Origin: Orthonyx spaldingii
Lineage: Eukaryota; Chordata; Aves; Passeriformes; Orthonychidae
NCBI GenBank assembly: GCA_013397795.1
Contig: VZTJ01004095.1
Location: forward strand, 390,499-454,498
Length of the DNA: 64,000 nt
Direction: 5' to 3'
The stretch's first letter is position 1. Every line of letters starts with the position of its first letter. A program made the translations under genes and the position numbers. The notes beneath the pieces were generated by a model that did no database searches, was not told the origin of the DNA, and was given only the letters and a program-made list of their open reading frames with translations. This document shows positions 1 to 12,102 of the stretch, piece by piece.

Positions 1-346
1 CTTCAAATTATTCAACGCTCGGACTTTTTTCTGTTTATTTTCGCCCATTTCACTGCGTTTCCCTCCCACCTGGAGCCATGGAGGATGCTGCGTGTCCCAT
101 CGAGGTGCAGCGAGCGGTGGGAACCGAAGCGCCTGCAGCTGCGAAAACGTGACTCCGGGGAAAAAAAAAAAAAAAATCACACAAACCCACGGAGAAAACA
201 CGGGATCCTGCACGCGGGAAGCGCCCTGGACTCCTTATATCGTGCTGGGTTGTTTTTTTTTGGTTGCATATGTTAATCCCGCTCGTAAGGAAGTAGTAGC
301 TGTTTGCATGGTTGTGTTTTTTTCCTCCTCCCTCCGTCTTTCCTTG

Positions 347-371
347 GGAGGAGGAGGAGGAGGAGGAAGAG
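347..371 (+). repeat. (GGA)n simple repeat with a facing pyrimidine tract
   Basis: About eight GGA units follow a TTCCTCCTCCCTCC tract at 321-334. The two could pair as a hairpin or form a purine-pyrimidine structure. Confidence 0.8.
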
Positions 372-1379
372 GCTTCTCCCCCGCTGCCTCAACAACACCT
401 TTTTCCTGTGGAAATGCTCTCAAGTTGATGCACCCCACGCTGGAAGCTGTTTTTTGGGAAGAAAAGGAGAGTAATGAGCCCTGCTCAGCTCATGGCCCCT
501 CCAGGCGTTTTGCTTTAATCCCACCACCAGCAGAAAAAAATGGATTTTGAAGCTTCCTTTAATCTTCCTGTGCTGGAAAAATGACGGAGCGTCCTTAATA
601 ATGAGTCACCATGGGAAAAATAGATGCGGTGACACCGAGGGGGAAAAGGAAGGTCCCAGCGCCTCTTCCCTGGTTTCTGGTCGTCTGTTGTGGAAGAACT
701 GGGGGTCTCATCCCCCTCCATCCTCCTGGCCTGAGCTGCTGCAGCAGCCAGACCCCATCTCTGCATCTGCATCGCTCTGAAATTGCCCTGTTTTAATCAA
801 GCTTCACCTTTTTTCACCTTTATTATCCCTCTGAGCCCAGAATTCGCCACTTGGTCCGTGCCAACGTGCGGGATGGTGGATATGTATCCAGGGTGGTTTG
901 TCGTGTCCCTCAGTCCAGGTTACATGACCCAGTGCTGTACAAAGCCAGGTTTTGGGGGGAAAAAGCTCACTCTAGGGTTATTTGGTTAATTCCAGCCATA
1001 ACTAGGTGAGGGAATAGGCGCTCCACAGTGGAAATCTGACATTCCTGGGTTTTATTTTGTCCAGTCCTCCTCCTTTCATAAGATGTATTAAAAAAGAGAA
1101 AAAGTTGCTATGGTACTGTTGCTTGGAGATGGATGGGAAAAATGGCAGGCGCTGAATTAATTACCTTTTTTTGGTTGTTTTTACCTCGGCAAGTTGCCAT
1201 CGGAGGTTTGGGAAGGAGGTTTGTAGCCAGGCATTTCTCCCTGTGTTTCCGAAGTGCTTTTTGCCCGGGATTTGTGTGTTTGGGTGAGGCTAATCTCACG
1301 CCAGTAAACACAGTTAAAACACGCTCCAGCCCTTTGGCTGCAGGTACTAAAGCAGGGGGAGGGAATGACACGCCGCCTC

Positions 1380-1930
1380 CGAATGCTATTGGGGTGTAAC
1401 CACTGGAATATTTGTGGCTGCAGAAGGGGTGAGGGGGTGAGCGTGGAGCCGGGTCCGAGGCTCTCGGTGTGTAGGTGCCGCAGGTGGACAATGGAGCAAG
1501 GCTTCCTTTGTATGCCCGTGCTCGCCTGGGGGAAGGGACACGCACGCACAAGGACTGCACGGCGGGGTGGGTTTATCCAGGGCGAAGGACCACGGAGGTG
1601 ATGTGGGGAAGGCTCCCTCCTTGGAAAGGGCGCTGCAGTTGGGAGAGAAAGTCTTTTGGGATGGAGCGGGGCTTGGCAGAGCCCGGTTCCCACCCATCCC
1701 CCAGCCTGGGAATAGGGCGCAGCGCGTGCGGGAGGCTGAGCCTCGGGAGCCATGGGAGCGGGGCGAGTTTGGGGGAAATTCCGCCCAAAATCTCAGCCGG
1801 GCTGCCGCCGGGAATCGCCTCACCCCCGGAGCCTCCGTGCGGCTCACCCGAGTGTTTGTTTTTCCACTGTGCTTGGGAAATACCGTCCTTCCCAGATGGA
1901 AGCCCGGTCGCAGGGCTATTGCACAGTCCC
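1380..1930. promoter_or_regulatory. CpG-rich patch in intron 1 with a perfect kappaB-type site
   Basis: The segment is visibly richer in CpG than its surroundings. It contains GGGAAATTCC at 1773-1782, which fits the NF-kappaB consensus GGGRNNYYCC exactly. One site of this length occurs by chance, so enhancer activity is only a possibility. Confidence 0.3.
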
Positions 1931-4900
1931 TGCTGGGGGCGAGTTTGAGAAACAACCATCTTGTTTCCAAAGAAGCAAAGATTCAGGGAAAACTCCTAAA
2001 ACTTAGAACCCGGCAAGAGTATGAAGGGTTTGTTGCCTCTCCTCCCCCCTTCACTTAACCACCGACTGTGGGAACCTTGCTTGTCTTGGCAGCTTCACAA
2101 GGAATTCTTTTAAGGGATGAGTTAAGAATTTTGAAGAAATATATGTTTTTATTCTTTTTTCCCAAATGCCCCTGATTGGTTTGTTTAGTGAGGTGAATGG
2201 AAATAACACTCCCTGCTATGAATTCTTCTGTCAAATTAGAGAATACTGAAGCTGGTCTCAAGAAGCACAGGCTTACATGAGCAGTGCTATTTTTTTCCTT
2301 AGAAGCCCTTTTAAAAATCTGTTTCCTTGGTATTCAAGGGGATTGCAAAGGAGAGATTTACCATGCATTTAAATGCATTGAAATTGTCTTTCAGTTTCTT
2401 ACCCCAATAATCTCTTTTTAAAAACTAATGCTCCATGTTTCCTTTCAACTGAGCTATTAAAGCATCCTGAAATAGAAAAGCAACCAATGTCAGGATTGGA
2501 GATCCACTGTTGAGGTGGAATAAGTAGCGAATCCGAGTTAGGATCTGGGAGACATGAGCTCGGTGGGAGCAGTGGTTTGGGTTCACCTAATTAATTCTGG
2601 AAAAAAACTCGTCGTTCACCATCACTGAAACAGATGCTTGGCAGCTTGCAGAACAAGCCGACTAAATATAGTAACAGTTGTCCCCAACACAAGTGCTGCC
2701 CTTCCATATTTTTTTCCTTCCCTGTGTTTTCTTCCAGTTATCTGTAAGAACACGGCTTTGTGCCTTTATTGGTGTTTTAAAGGGCAAAGACGAGTAAAAG
2801 CCTCTTAATGATGGACCATGTGACTGTCGTGTGCAATCGCCGGTGCTGAGGGAGAATTAAGACATTCACAGTGGCAACAAAGTCCAGGAGAAACCCTGGA
2901 TTTCAGGAAACAAATGTGCTCCTTGGAAATCAACATTAATACGTTGCAGATCAGGGCAATCTTGGAGGAGATAAATAACTTCTAAGACGTTTTTTTTGGG
3001 GTGGGAAGTGGGCTTTGTGTGGCTTCCCTGTGTTCCAGTGTCTGTTTCTCAGGAGATGCTTTGGATATCGCCTGGAGAAGTGGTTGGCATTTTAAACACA
3101 GCTGCAAAAAACCTGCGATGACAGCGAGTGCCTGTTTGTTTTCAGTAATTCCTAGAGAATACTTGGTCAGTTTGTGAGGAAATGTTTTGTCTTGACAGCT
3201 GGGAGTGTAAATTCAGCCTGGGAGGGTGGAATCTGTGCCTTCTGCTCCATGTCACTGCTGTGGACTGAGGTGGTGTAGGAGAATTTTGGAAGCTCTGGTG
3301 CAGGCTGTGACCTGGTGAGAGCAGTGACGGCCACTGCTGGTGTGGAACACTTGAAGGAAAAACTTCCCACATTACACACCAGCAGGTCTTGCAGTGCCTT
3401 TCTACGGGAACTGGCTTGGATCAGAAGGAACGGTGCTCCTGGTTTTCTAGTAAAGCTCTTAAACGTGTTCCCTGGCTTTTTTTTAGTGATTATTGATTAA
3501 TAAATCTTTGGATACCACTTGGGATGCAAACACAGGGATGGTTATCCAAACTCTGCTCACCCTACACATATCTCTATCCAGGTGTGTTTTTATTGCAGGA
3601 AAATACAGAAGTAATGCCACAGAAGGAACTATTCCTGTTTTGTCTCTTGATTTGTGTCACTTTAGGTATTTTCACAGGTGAGGTACTGCCCTTTCCAGCT
3701 CAGAGCTGTGAAGGAGGGGGAGGGTACAGTTTACATCTGTGCTTTACTGGAGTGATGTCTGGAGTAATGGGCAGCATCAGAACTTGTTTGTGCTGGTTTT
3801 ACAACCACTTCCAGTAACATAATCCAGAGACCATGCTAGGATGTTTGGTCAGGAGACAGGGGCTGGGGGATTGAAATAATTGCCCAGAATAATCAGAAGG
3901 GGAACACATGAGGCAAGTTCTTTCAGTCAGTTCCAGTGAAAGTCAGCCTCACGCAGGGTGTAGGTTGGTCAGGCAGGTGGCTCATTGGGCTGAGGTGGTG
4001 CTGGTTCTGGTGGTGGTTTTCCATTAGATCTTTAATAATTCTATAGCTAATACTGATGCACAAGTGCCCTAAAGCAGCACAGGCATCAGCTCCGTGGCAT
4101 TGTGGTGTGTTGGTCGGCGGTGCCTGTCTGCAGCTGCCTCCTGGTTCCCCCAGGCTCCTGAGCAGGCTGAGATCCATGGCTGCTCCAGATTCTGCTCTTT
4201 GCTTGCACTTGAGGTGGCTGCTGGTTGACGCTGCACTGGCCGAGGAAATGGCCAGGTAGTTATTTCAAAGAAACTTAATGAAAAGCTATGAAGAGTGTAG
4301 ATTTGAACTGAGCTTCTATTAAGTGGTTTTATATGCTGAGCTGTGGTAGAAAGATAAATTGATGTCACTTGGTCACAAAATTCTCTCATCTGTTGAGCCT
4401 GGCTGGCATTGTTTCTTCTCTGAAGTTTCTTCAAAGGTCCAGGCTGTGTTTAGTTGTGATTATTTGTGATTTGATGTGAGCAGCTTCTGTTGTTGCTGAG
4501 CCGCTCAAGAGCGATGTTGGCTTTTGGTATTTCTTGCCCTTACTGTAAATTCCTTTGGTCCAACAATAAAATAATCCCTGCAGAGTACAGGAAAACAGAT
4601 TCATGTGTTGAGAACTTACCAGTCCAGCAAGGCATACAAAGGTATTAAACCCATTCATCAAGTCAGAACAGGAGATGAATAAAGGCTTAAATTCACTTCG
4701 TGATAGCCTTGTTGACTGTTTTTTTGTTCCTCCTTGCTTTTCATAGGCCAGAAAGTCATGCCAAGTTCCCTGGCAAATGACCTTAGTGACGTCTTAAGGT
4801 GTGTCCAAAATTAGGTCCTTGTCTTTGCTGAGGGCAAAGAGGCACTCACTGGCTTTCCATAAAAAAGGAAGTAAATATCCAAATGAGTAGAAGGCAGGTT

Positions 4901-7900
4901 GCAGATGTTGGATGAGGCAATGAGTCAGGGTGGACCTGGGGTTCCTCAGGAGCTTTGTTTTCATGAGTTGATGTGTCACAACTGCAGCTTGTCTTGCTGT
5001 TGTGGTGGTTTCATGCTGCTGTTGGGTTGTGAGAAAGAGGAGGAGATGCCCTTTTGGATGTGAAGGGCACCTGAGAAATAACAAACACCAAAACAGTCTT
5101 CTGAGGATGTTTGCAAAGGGGTAGAACCGAGGGTCACCCCTCCTGGCTGCTTTTAGGCTGCTGAAAATTTCAGGAGAATTGCTGGGTGTGAGTTGTGGAG
5201 CTGCCAGTGGATTGGATACGCTCTGGATTTGTAGCTACCAAAAATAAGAACCAGTGAGATATTTCACTTGTGTTTTTTATTAAGTTCATTGAACTTGCTG
5301 AGGTCTGAGAACGCCCTGAAACCAAAGACTGCAAGGACAAACATTCCTAAACAATGAACTGAGGAATAAACTAGAAAAACGATTGCTCTCCATAATCAGA
5401 TTCGGAGTTTAGCTGCATCTTTGGCATGATTTGGGAATCTTGTGGGAGGAACAGGAGCCTGAGGATAGAAATTCAGTGTACAACCAGCCTTGCTGCTTTC
5501 CTTTGCTCAAGTCTTTGTGGTGTTCTGAAGACTGCTTGGACAGTTAATGAAAATCTGAGAGAAGTTGTTTTTTCATCACCCAGGCTACAAGTCAGCAGTG
5601 TTTCCCACCCAGTGATTGTACATACACACTCATTTGGAGGTTTCACCTTTCTGCCTGGGGAGTCATGGCAGCTCAGATCTCCTGAAACCCATCTCCATCA
5701 CTGTTCTACAGCAGCGCATTCAGAGGTGATGAAGGCTTCTGGACCATGAATAAAACACAGCAGCTGCTTTGGTTTGTGCATTTCCATAGTTATTGTTTAA
5801 CCTGCTGACGCCCTGTAATCGTCTCCTGCAATCTGTAAAATCCTGCAGTGTGAAGATAACATCCTTCAGTAAAAGAATAAACATTGTTCCAGGCTTTTCA
5901 TAAATACACCAGATATATCCCAGGGCCTGCTGCGGTCTGGTCTGTCAGCAGGAGAGATTGAAGGCAGCACCTTCGAATTTGGTGGAAACAACATCCTTCC
6001 TGGGATGGATTTTTTTAAAGGGCATTCTGTGGCTGTTGCGTGTGGCTGTCTCTGGACTAGAGTTTGTCTGTCTGTGCCTTATGCGAGGTCCAGACGTTCG
6101 TGATGACTTGGGTGAGAAGGAGCGAAGTTCGGATGTGAAAGGAACATCAATTTTCTGCTCAGACAAACTGGTCGTGGGAGGAGAGCAGCAGTCCGTCGCA
6201 ACGACCATGTTCTGGTTAAAGGCTTGGACATTTTTAAGAACAAAAGGGAGCTTTTTTTGCTTCCTTTCTCTTCCCCTTTTTAATTAGGCTCAGTAACTTA
6301 AAACTGAAAGCACTTTTTTTGTATAAGCACACTTAGATCTGGAGCGTGAGCTTCCGCAGCTGATCAGAATGCCCTGAACGTGCTCTCATCTCTCCACTGA
6401 AAAGCCAGAGAAGTCCAGATGTCTCCAGAAGGAGGGTGAATGGATGGTCTGCAGGGCTGTCTGTTGGATACTGCTGGTGAGATGGTTCTGACCTGTGTGT
6501 GTTCCTCTTGGATGCCCCTCTGGCCAAATGGAAGATCTTCCATGCCTTTTGTTATTCCCAGTGTGGTAGGAAATGAGAGCTGTGTTCAGACCAAGTGCCT
6601 GTCACAAAGGTGGCCAGGTACCCAGTCAAAGCTGGATTTGAAACGATCTTTTAGCTCAACAAAAAGAATGACCGGACTGTAAATAGTTTTCTTTGAGCAA
6701 GTAGTGAATCACCTACAGTTTTTCTCCAGGAACAAAACTGAGTTGGTTGTGTTTGCTGTCCATGGGATTCATTGAGAGTAACTTGGTGTCACAGCTTTCC
6801 CTGACTGTGTCTTCGGTGAGGTGTTCACCGCTTCCGCGCGGCACAAAGCTCCGCGCCGTGGTCCATCTGCTCCTGCCACCGGGTGAATACCTCCCGTCCT
6901 CATTAACAGTGATGGCTGCCAAAGAGATCACAGAGGCTCGTTTAAATGTCCCTCTTTAAGCTCTCTGTGGCAGCTGCGGGTGACCCGTAATAGTTAATAG
7001 GGCAAAATGAGAAAAATAAATTGCCAAGTTGTATGTTTAAAGAAGTCATTTTCGGAGGGGAAAGAAGTCTTCCGGCCTCATTAGCATCCTAACTGTGAGG
7101 GGAATAAAAGCTCAGGGTGGATGAGTATCTCCCTTGTCTACGTAATCAACATCTGATTTAATTTCACAGGATCTGTGAGATGCTGCTCTTAGGAAGGCAG
7201 CTGGATATGCATCCAGACAGCCAATGGCCAGCACAGTCACCGCCTTGTAATCAAAGTCTCAATAAACCTTAGTCTTTTTCTTAATTCTGAAACAACTTAT
7301 TGGAAGAATTAGTAGCAGAGAAGCTTTGCCACATTTAAAAAATAAAAGTGGCTTCAAGATTGATGTTGTAAACGATAACGCTGGTTGTGGGTACAGTGAG
7401 ATACACCATTTTTTGGCAGCAGTTGAGCTCAGGAAGCATCTCTTCCTCTACATCCTTTTAGAGTTTGCAGCCCCTGGGTTGGCTGCAGTTAATGCTCTTG
7501 CCTAACTTATGTCAGTCTGATTTTTCAACTTAGAGGTGAAGCTGATCACTGAAATGGCATAAAATGAGGGAGCAACTTTCCCAGCAGTTGTGTTGGTCTG
7601 TCAGGTTGTGTGGTGTATCCTTGAACCCCAGGAGGAGCCCTCTTGGTCTGGTAGTATGTGTTCACTTCCAGATACAGCTCTGCTCGAGTCTTTGGTGTGG
7701 TGAGGCCTCCTTTAAGCAAGCTCATAAAGCAGAGGTGTGAAACCTCGCCTGTTGTTGCGATGAAACTCAAGTTTCCACCTCAGCTTTGCAAAACCTTGAC
7801 TTTGAGTTGCACTAAAAGGAAAGCCATTAAAGTCTGGCTGGTTCAGGAGCTCAGCTCTGGAAAGTCCCAGGCTCTTGCCTATGGAGAAAGTGCCTGGAGC

Positions 7901-8117
7901 GCAGGTAGTCACTGCAGACAAAACACACCTGAGTGTGTGCCAGGCTCTTGCTGGGCTCTCGTCAGTGGGGAATATTATTTTCCTTGGGCTGACACCTGAC
8001 TCACGCCAAGGACGGTGCTGCCAGTTGGTTTAGTCACAGGGACAAGCACTTTCTCCAGGGCGATGGAAGCGGTGAGTCACGAAGCAACGAAATAACATTT
8101 GCACATCTGTGTTTGGT

Positions 8118-8172
8118 GACTGGCTGGTGTGGCAGAGCGGGAGTGGCTGGACTGGCTGGGAACTGGCTGGAT
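8118..8172 (+). repeat. GGCTGG-rich imperfect short repeat
   Basis: ACTGGCTGG-type words recur four times in about 55 bp with spacers. It is probably a decayed minisatellite. Confidence 0.5.
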
Positions 8173-9179
8173 TTCCTCCTTGGTGTCAAGATCATAACCT
8201 CTTAGCATTGGTGAGCTTTTGTGGTTGGAGATTTGACTGAGACTCCTTGGATCCATGGCTGATTTCTATCAGAAATGAATTTCAGGTTGTCGAACCTGTG
8301 GGCTGAACTGAAGCTGGTCACTTGTTCAAACCCAGTTGAAGTTTGAGGCGGAAGAGCAGTTCCATCACTTGAGGTGGTCTCAGAGACCACAGACAGATAA
8401 TTTTCCTTTTCTTCTGAAGTACCGTTTTCTGGAAAGCATACAAAACCTTGGAGAAGAAGTTGTAAATGTCTGTTACTGGAGAGGTCTGAACCAGTGAGGA
8501 CCAAGACTTCCAAAGCTTTAAGATGATTCACATTTCAAGTGCTCTGCAGCATGGCAGGGAGACCATAATGTTGTGACTCTGCATTTTCCTCCATCTGCTG
8601 CTGAATACATGCAAAGCAGAGCTTGGAGAAGCAAAAGTGAGATGGGGAATTACCCTTTCATGTAAGAATGAAAAAAACTTGATTAATCAAGAGATTCCCC
8701 TACAGTTGCGATGCAGCGCGTTCTTAACATCAAATCCAAACAAATCCTAAAATCAGTCACGCAAAAGAACCGGCTTGAGCAATTCCCCTGCAGAAAGCAT
8801 TGAATGTAGCCTATCACCACTGGTGTTTTTCAAGCAAATCTGCAGATTATGCTTTAAGCTGGAAGAAAAAAAATGCCCTGGAGATGGAATTCGGCGGCTC
8901 TGTGTCTAGCGTGTAGGAACGTGATGGCGTGCGTCTGTGTAGGTTGGGGATAAAGAATCACAGCTCGTCATGCTTGAGACAACACAGCTGAACATGCAGA
9001 GTTCCTACATATTTCTGTAACCTTTCCATGCTTCTACAAATAGTGATATTTATTCTGATCTGCTTGGAGAGCAAGATTGAGGCATTCCTGCCATGTGTAT
9101 ATATATCCTCCCTAATCAATTTTGAACCCATTTGCCAGTTTCAGCTAAACCTGAGGGCGAAGGGGATATTCGGTCTCAG

Positions 9180-9390
9180 AGACACGACGTTCCTTTGAGT
9201 TTTGTGAAAACAAGCGGTTTTAATAGAGGAAAGAGACCTGATTAGCGGCCCCATGGAGAGAAAAGCTGCAGTGAGAGCACAGCCCTTATTAGACATTAAA
9301 GAATCCACATGGGAGAGAGGTGTTCCTGACCGTGGGAAAAGCTGCAGTGGGAACTGGCAGTTATTGGACACCAGAGAATTCGACCTCAAG
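9180..9390 (+). pseudogene. Degenerate C2H2 zinc-finger relic (about three fingers)
   Basis: In one frame, bases 9255-9323 read GEKSCSESTALIRH, a stop, then RIHMGERC. This is a C2H2 finger with the His-x3-His spacing and the TGE-K/R-type linker intact. After a frame change, 9328-9371 read DRGKSCSGNWQLL, the next CGKSF-type finger start, and after another frame change GHQRI follows (9365-9379). Upstream, 9189-9223 gives RSFEFCENKRF, a decayed finger start, then RPHGEK at 9248-9263. At least three fingers, stops and two frameshifts show a dead fragment of a KZFP/ZNF-like gene. It lies in SPEN intron 1 on the sense strand and is not part of SPEN. Parent gene unknown. Confidence 0.7.
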
Positions 9391-12083
9391 ACATGCATCC
9401 GTAAGAAATGAGTCTTCATTAGTTCTGCTCACAAAGCCACTTTGATTTTTTTTTTTTTTTAAATAATGTATATACCAATAAGCTGCGGGTGCGTCCACGC
9501 TTTTCCTTAATTGTTTCCAAAAAACAACTAGGAAAAGTTCCTTCGTAAGAGACTTTGTTCTGGCTGGCTGAGGTGGCCGTGCCTCGCCCGGTTACCCCTG
9601 GCAGCTGTAAGTGGGTGATGTTTTGTCGAGCCCTTCGCTCCAGCGCGGTTGAGCTCTGGCTGGGCTGATGCAATGCCGGGTTCTCCTGACGCTGCTGGCA
9701 GCGGAACTGCTGACTGGGGTGAGGAGGATATTAAATGTAGCCCAGTGAGATGTTGCGTGGAGCGCTGAGAGGCGTTTTTATTCATCCAGCTTCATGTAAT
9801 CCCCATGTCCAAAGCATGGGTTCAGCTTCCCCGCCCTCCTCTTTGCCTTGGTTTGAAAGGTCGCCAGGACTCCTCCTGGGGGCTGTTTCATGTCCTGGGG
9901 GTCTCGCAGAGGAACTGGTCAGTATTTTAAAGAATGGATGCACCAGTATTAATGTGTGACCTGATGTGTGTTGGCTGCAATAGCTGATCTGTGGCAAAAC
10001 TGGTTGTTATGGGGGTTGCAGAAAAATTTCGTGGTGTGTTGATGGTTGGATGAAATCGTTGGTACTGACAGTGGCAACTAAGAAAAAGCAGTTTTAAATA
10101 TTCTGTTTCTTACCTCTATGGTGCATAATAATTCCATTTGTATATTAATACTTCAGCAGTATCCAAAAGGTCACTTAGCAATAAAGACATAAATAAAATG
10201 TCTTAATTAGGAATCACTCTTACTTGGGATCTTAAAATGGAGCATTTGGCTGAGCTGTAAAGCAAGAGGTGAGCACTTGTTCCAGTGTGGAGTTACCTCC
10301 GCACTATCTGATCTATTGAGCGTGTTGCTCCTAAATACCAGAGGTATCAGGAGTATCAGTGAATGTGCCTATGCTAGCTTTTTAATTTCCTACTTTGTCA
10401 TCTCTTAGGGAGGGATTACGAGTGCAGACAAAGCCCTGGCTGTTTTCCGTGCATGGCAGGAACACGTGCTGTATCTCATTAACAAAACCCCTGTTTGTAG
10501 TTGGGAGTTGGGAGATTTCCCGTTGAGTGCTGCTGGGGGCCAGAGGGAGCTGCCAAGTCCAGAGGGGTCTGGGTTCGAGTGGTTTGGGTGGTGGGGCAGG
10601 AGGGTAGAAGTATGGGCGTTGTGCTCAGGATTCACCCCAGGATTGTCTGGCTGAGCTCCGTAACCTTGTTGATAGTTTCTGCTCCTGGATTTTGACATTT
10701 CCCTGAAGATCTTTATTACTAGAAGAGCTGCAGAGAATGCCCTGAAGAACGCTGTTTTTCTTCCCCCAAAGGTCGCAGAGCCAATAAAGATCACTCTAAA
10801 CAGGTTTTAAAGCATCTCAGATTGTAATCTAGAAAATGATGGGACCTTGGTAATTAGGGCATGTTTCTGAATCATTGTTGTCACTAGGGCTGTTCTCGGT
10901 GTGGCTCAAGAACCAGAGCTCCTTGTGATATGGGGAGCTTTTATTTTGCTTGGCTCTGGGAAGGTGAAGGATTTCAAAGCTGCACATCGCATGGATTTAT
11001 CACTCACGGATGAGCCTTCCTACTCATGATCGTCAGGAGTGCTGTCACAGCCACTCGCTGTGTTTTATCTTTATAGACACAGCAATTTATCTGCACCAGT
11101 GCCCCCAGCACGGGTGAGAGACAGGAGGAGCTGGAAGCCATTGCACAGCAGGAAATGATGGTGTGAGTTGCCATTATGGAATCATGGTGGGGATAACTGG
11201 CACAACTGGAGTTCTGCAGTGAGCGGCTGTGACTTATTCAGAAGGGATTGGCAAGGAAGGAGAGGTGGTGGGGTAGCCCTGTGTATTAGGAAGTGTTTGG
11301 ATTGTCTAGACCTTAATGATAGTGGTGACAGGGTTCAGTGTTAACGGAAGAGAATGGTGAGAAGGCCAAAAAGGCAGATACCCGGATGGGAGTCTGTTCT
11401 AAACCACCCAACCAGGAGACCAATTTCACCTGAACAGACAGATGAAGTATTCTCTGAGCAGCTGGGAGAAGTCTCATGATCACCCTTGTTCTTATAGGGG
11501 CCTTAAACCTACCACGTTCTGCTGGAAATACAGCAGAGGAAGCAGTCTGGGAGGTTCGTGGAGTGTGTGAAGGACACAGTTGGTGAGGGAGCCAACCAGG
11601 ACTCGGTGTCGAGTTGTCCATAGTAAATACTGCTCCTGCTCTGCCCTGAGTGCAGCTGCTGGCCCAGGCCAGCGGCTGTGGGGATGTGGCCATATTTGTC
11701 TGGAAGCATTTGAGATATCGTTTGACAAATTCCCTGGGGCTGAGTGACAGTCCTACAAAGTGAAATGATTGTGGCTCAACAGGTGACAGTTCCCCACATT
11801 TGTTAGACTTAATTTTAAGTGTAGTTTTCCAGGATGGTGGAATTCTGCTTTTTTCTATCAAGATCCATCTCAATGAATTGGAATGATTTTCATGCCAGCC
11901 CTGTGCACACTCTTCTCAATGGTCTGTCCCTGGTTTTGCTGTCCGCTACAGGTCACTTACTGTGTTTATGAATCAGTCAGTGCAATTTGGAGTGGTTTTT
12001 GTTTAGATTCCTTGATTCTTCTGTGTCTGTCAGTCCTCAAGTCTCCTTCCATGCCAGGCACATGATGATACTATCAGATTTTG

Positions 12084-12102
12084 AGTAATGCTCTGCATTA
12101 CT
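12084..12102. repeat. Short perfect hairpin (8-bp arms, 3-nt loop)
   Basis: AGTAATGC and GCATTACT are separated by TCT. It is too short for a miRNA precursor and may be chance. Confidence 0.5.

Noticed and set aside
92..550. 152-codon frame at the left edge, considered as SPEN exon 1
   Set aside because: It lacks the MVRETRHLWVGNLP-type start and the RNP2 motif, and contains translated simple repeats.
10571..10590. GGGTTCGAG word resembling a tRNA B-box
   Set aside because: No A-box or cloverleaf around it.
12084..12102. Perfect hairpin considered as a miRNA precursor
   Set aside because: Arms of only 8 bp, far shorter than a pre-miRNA stem.
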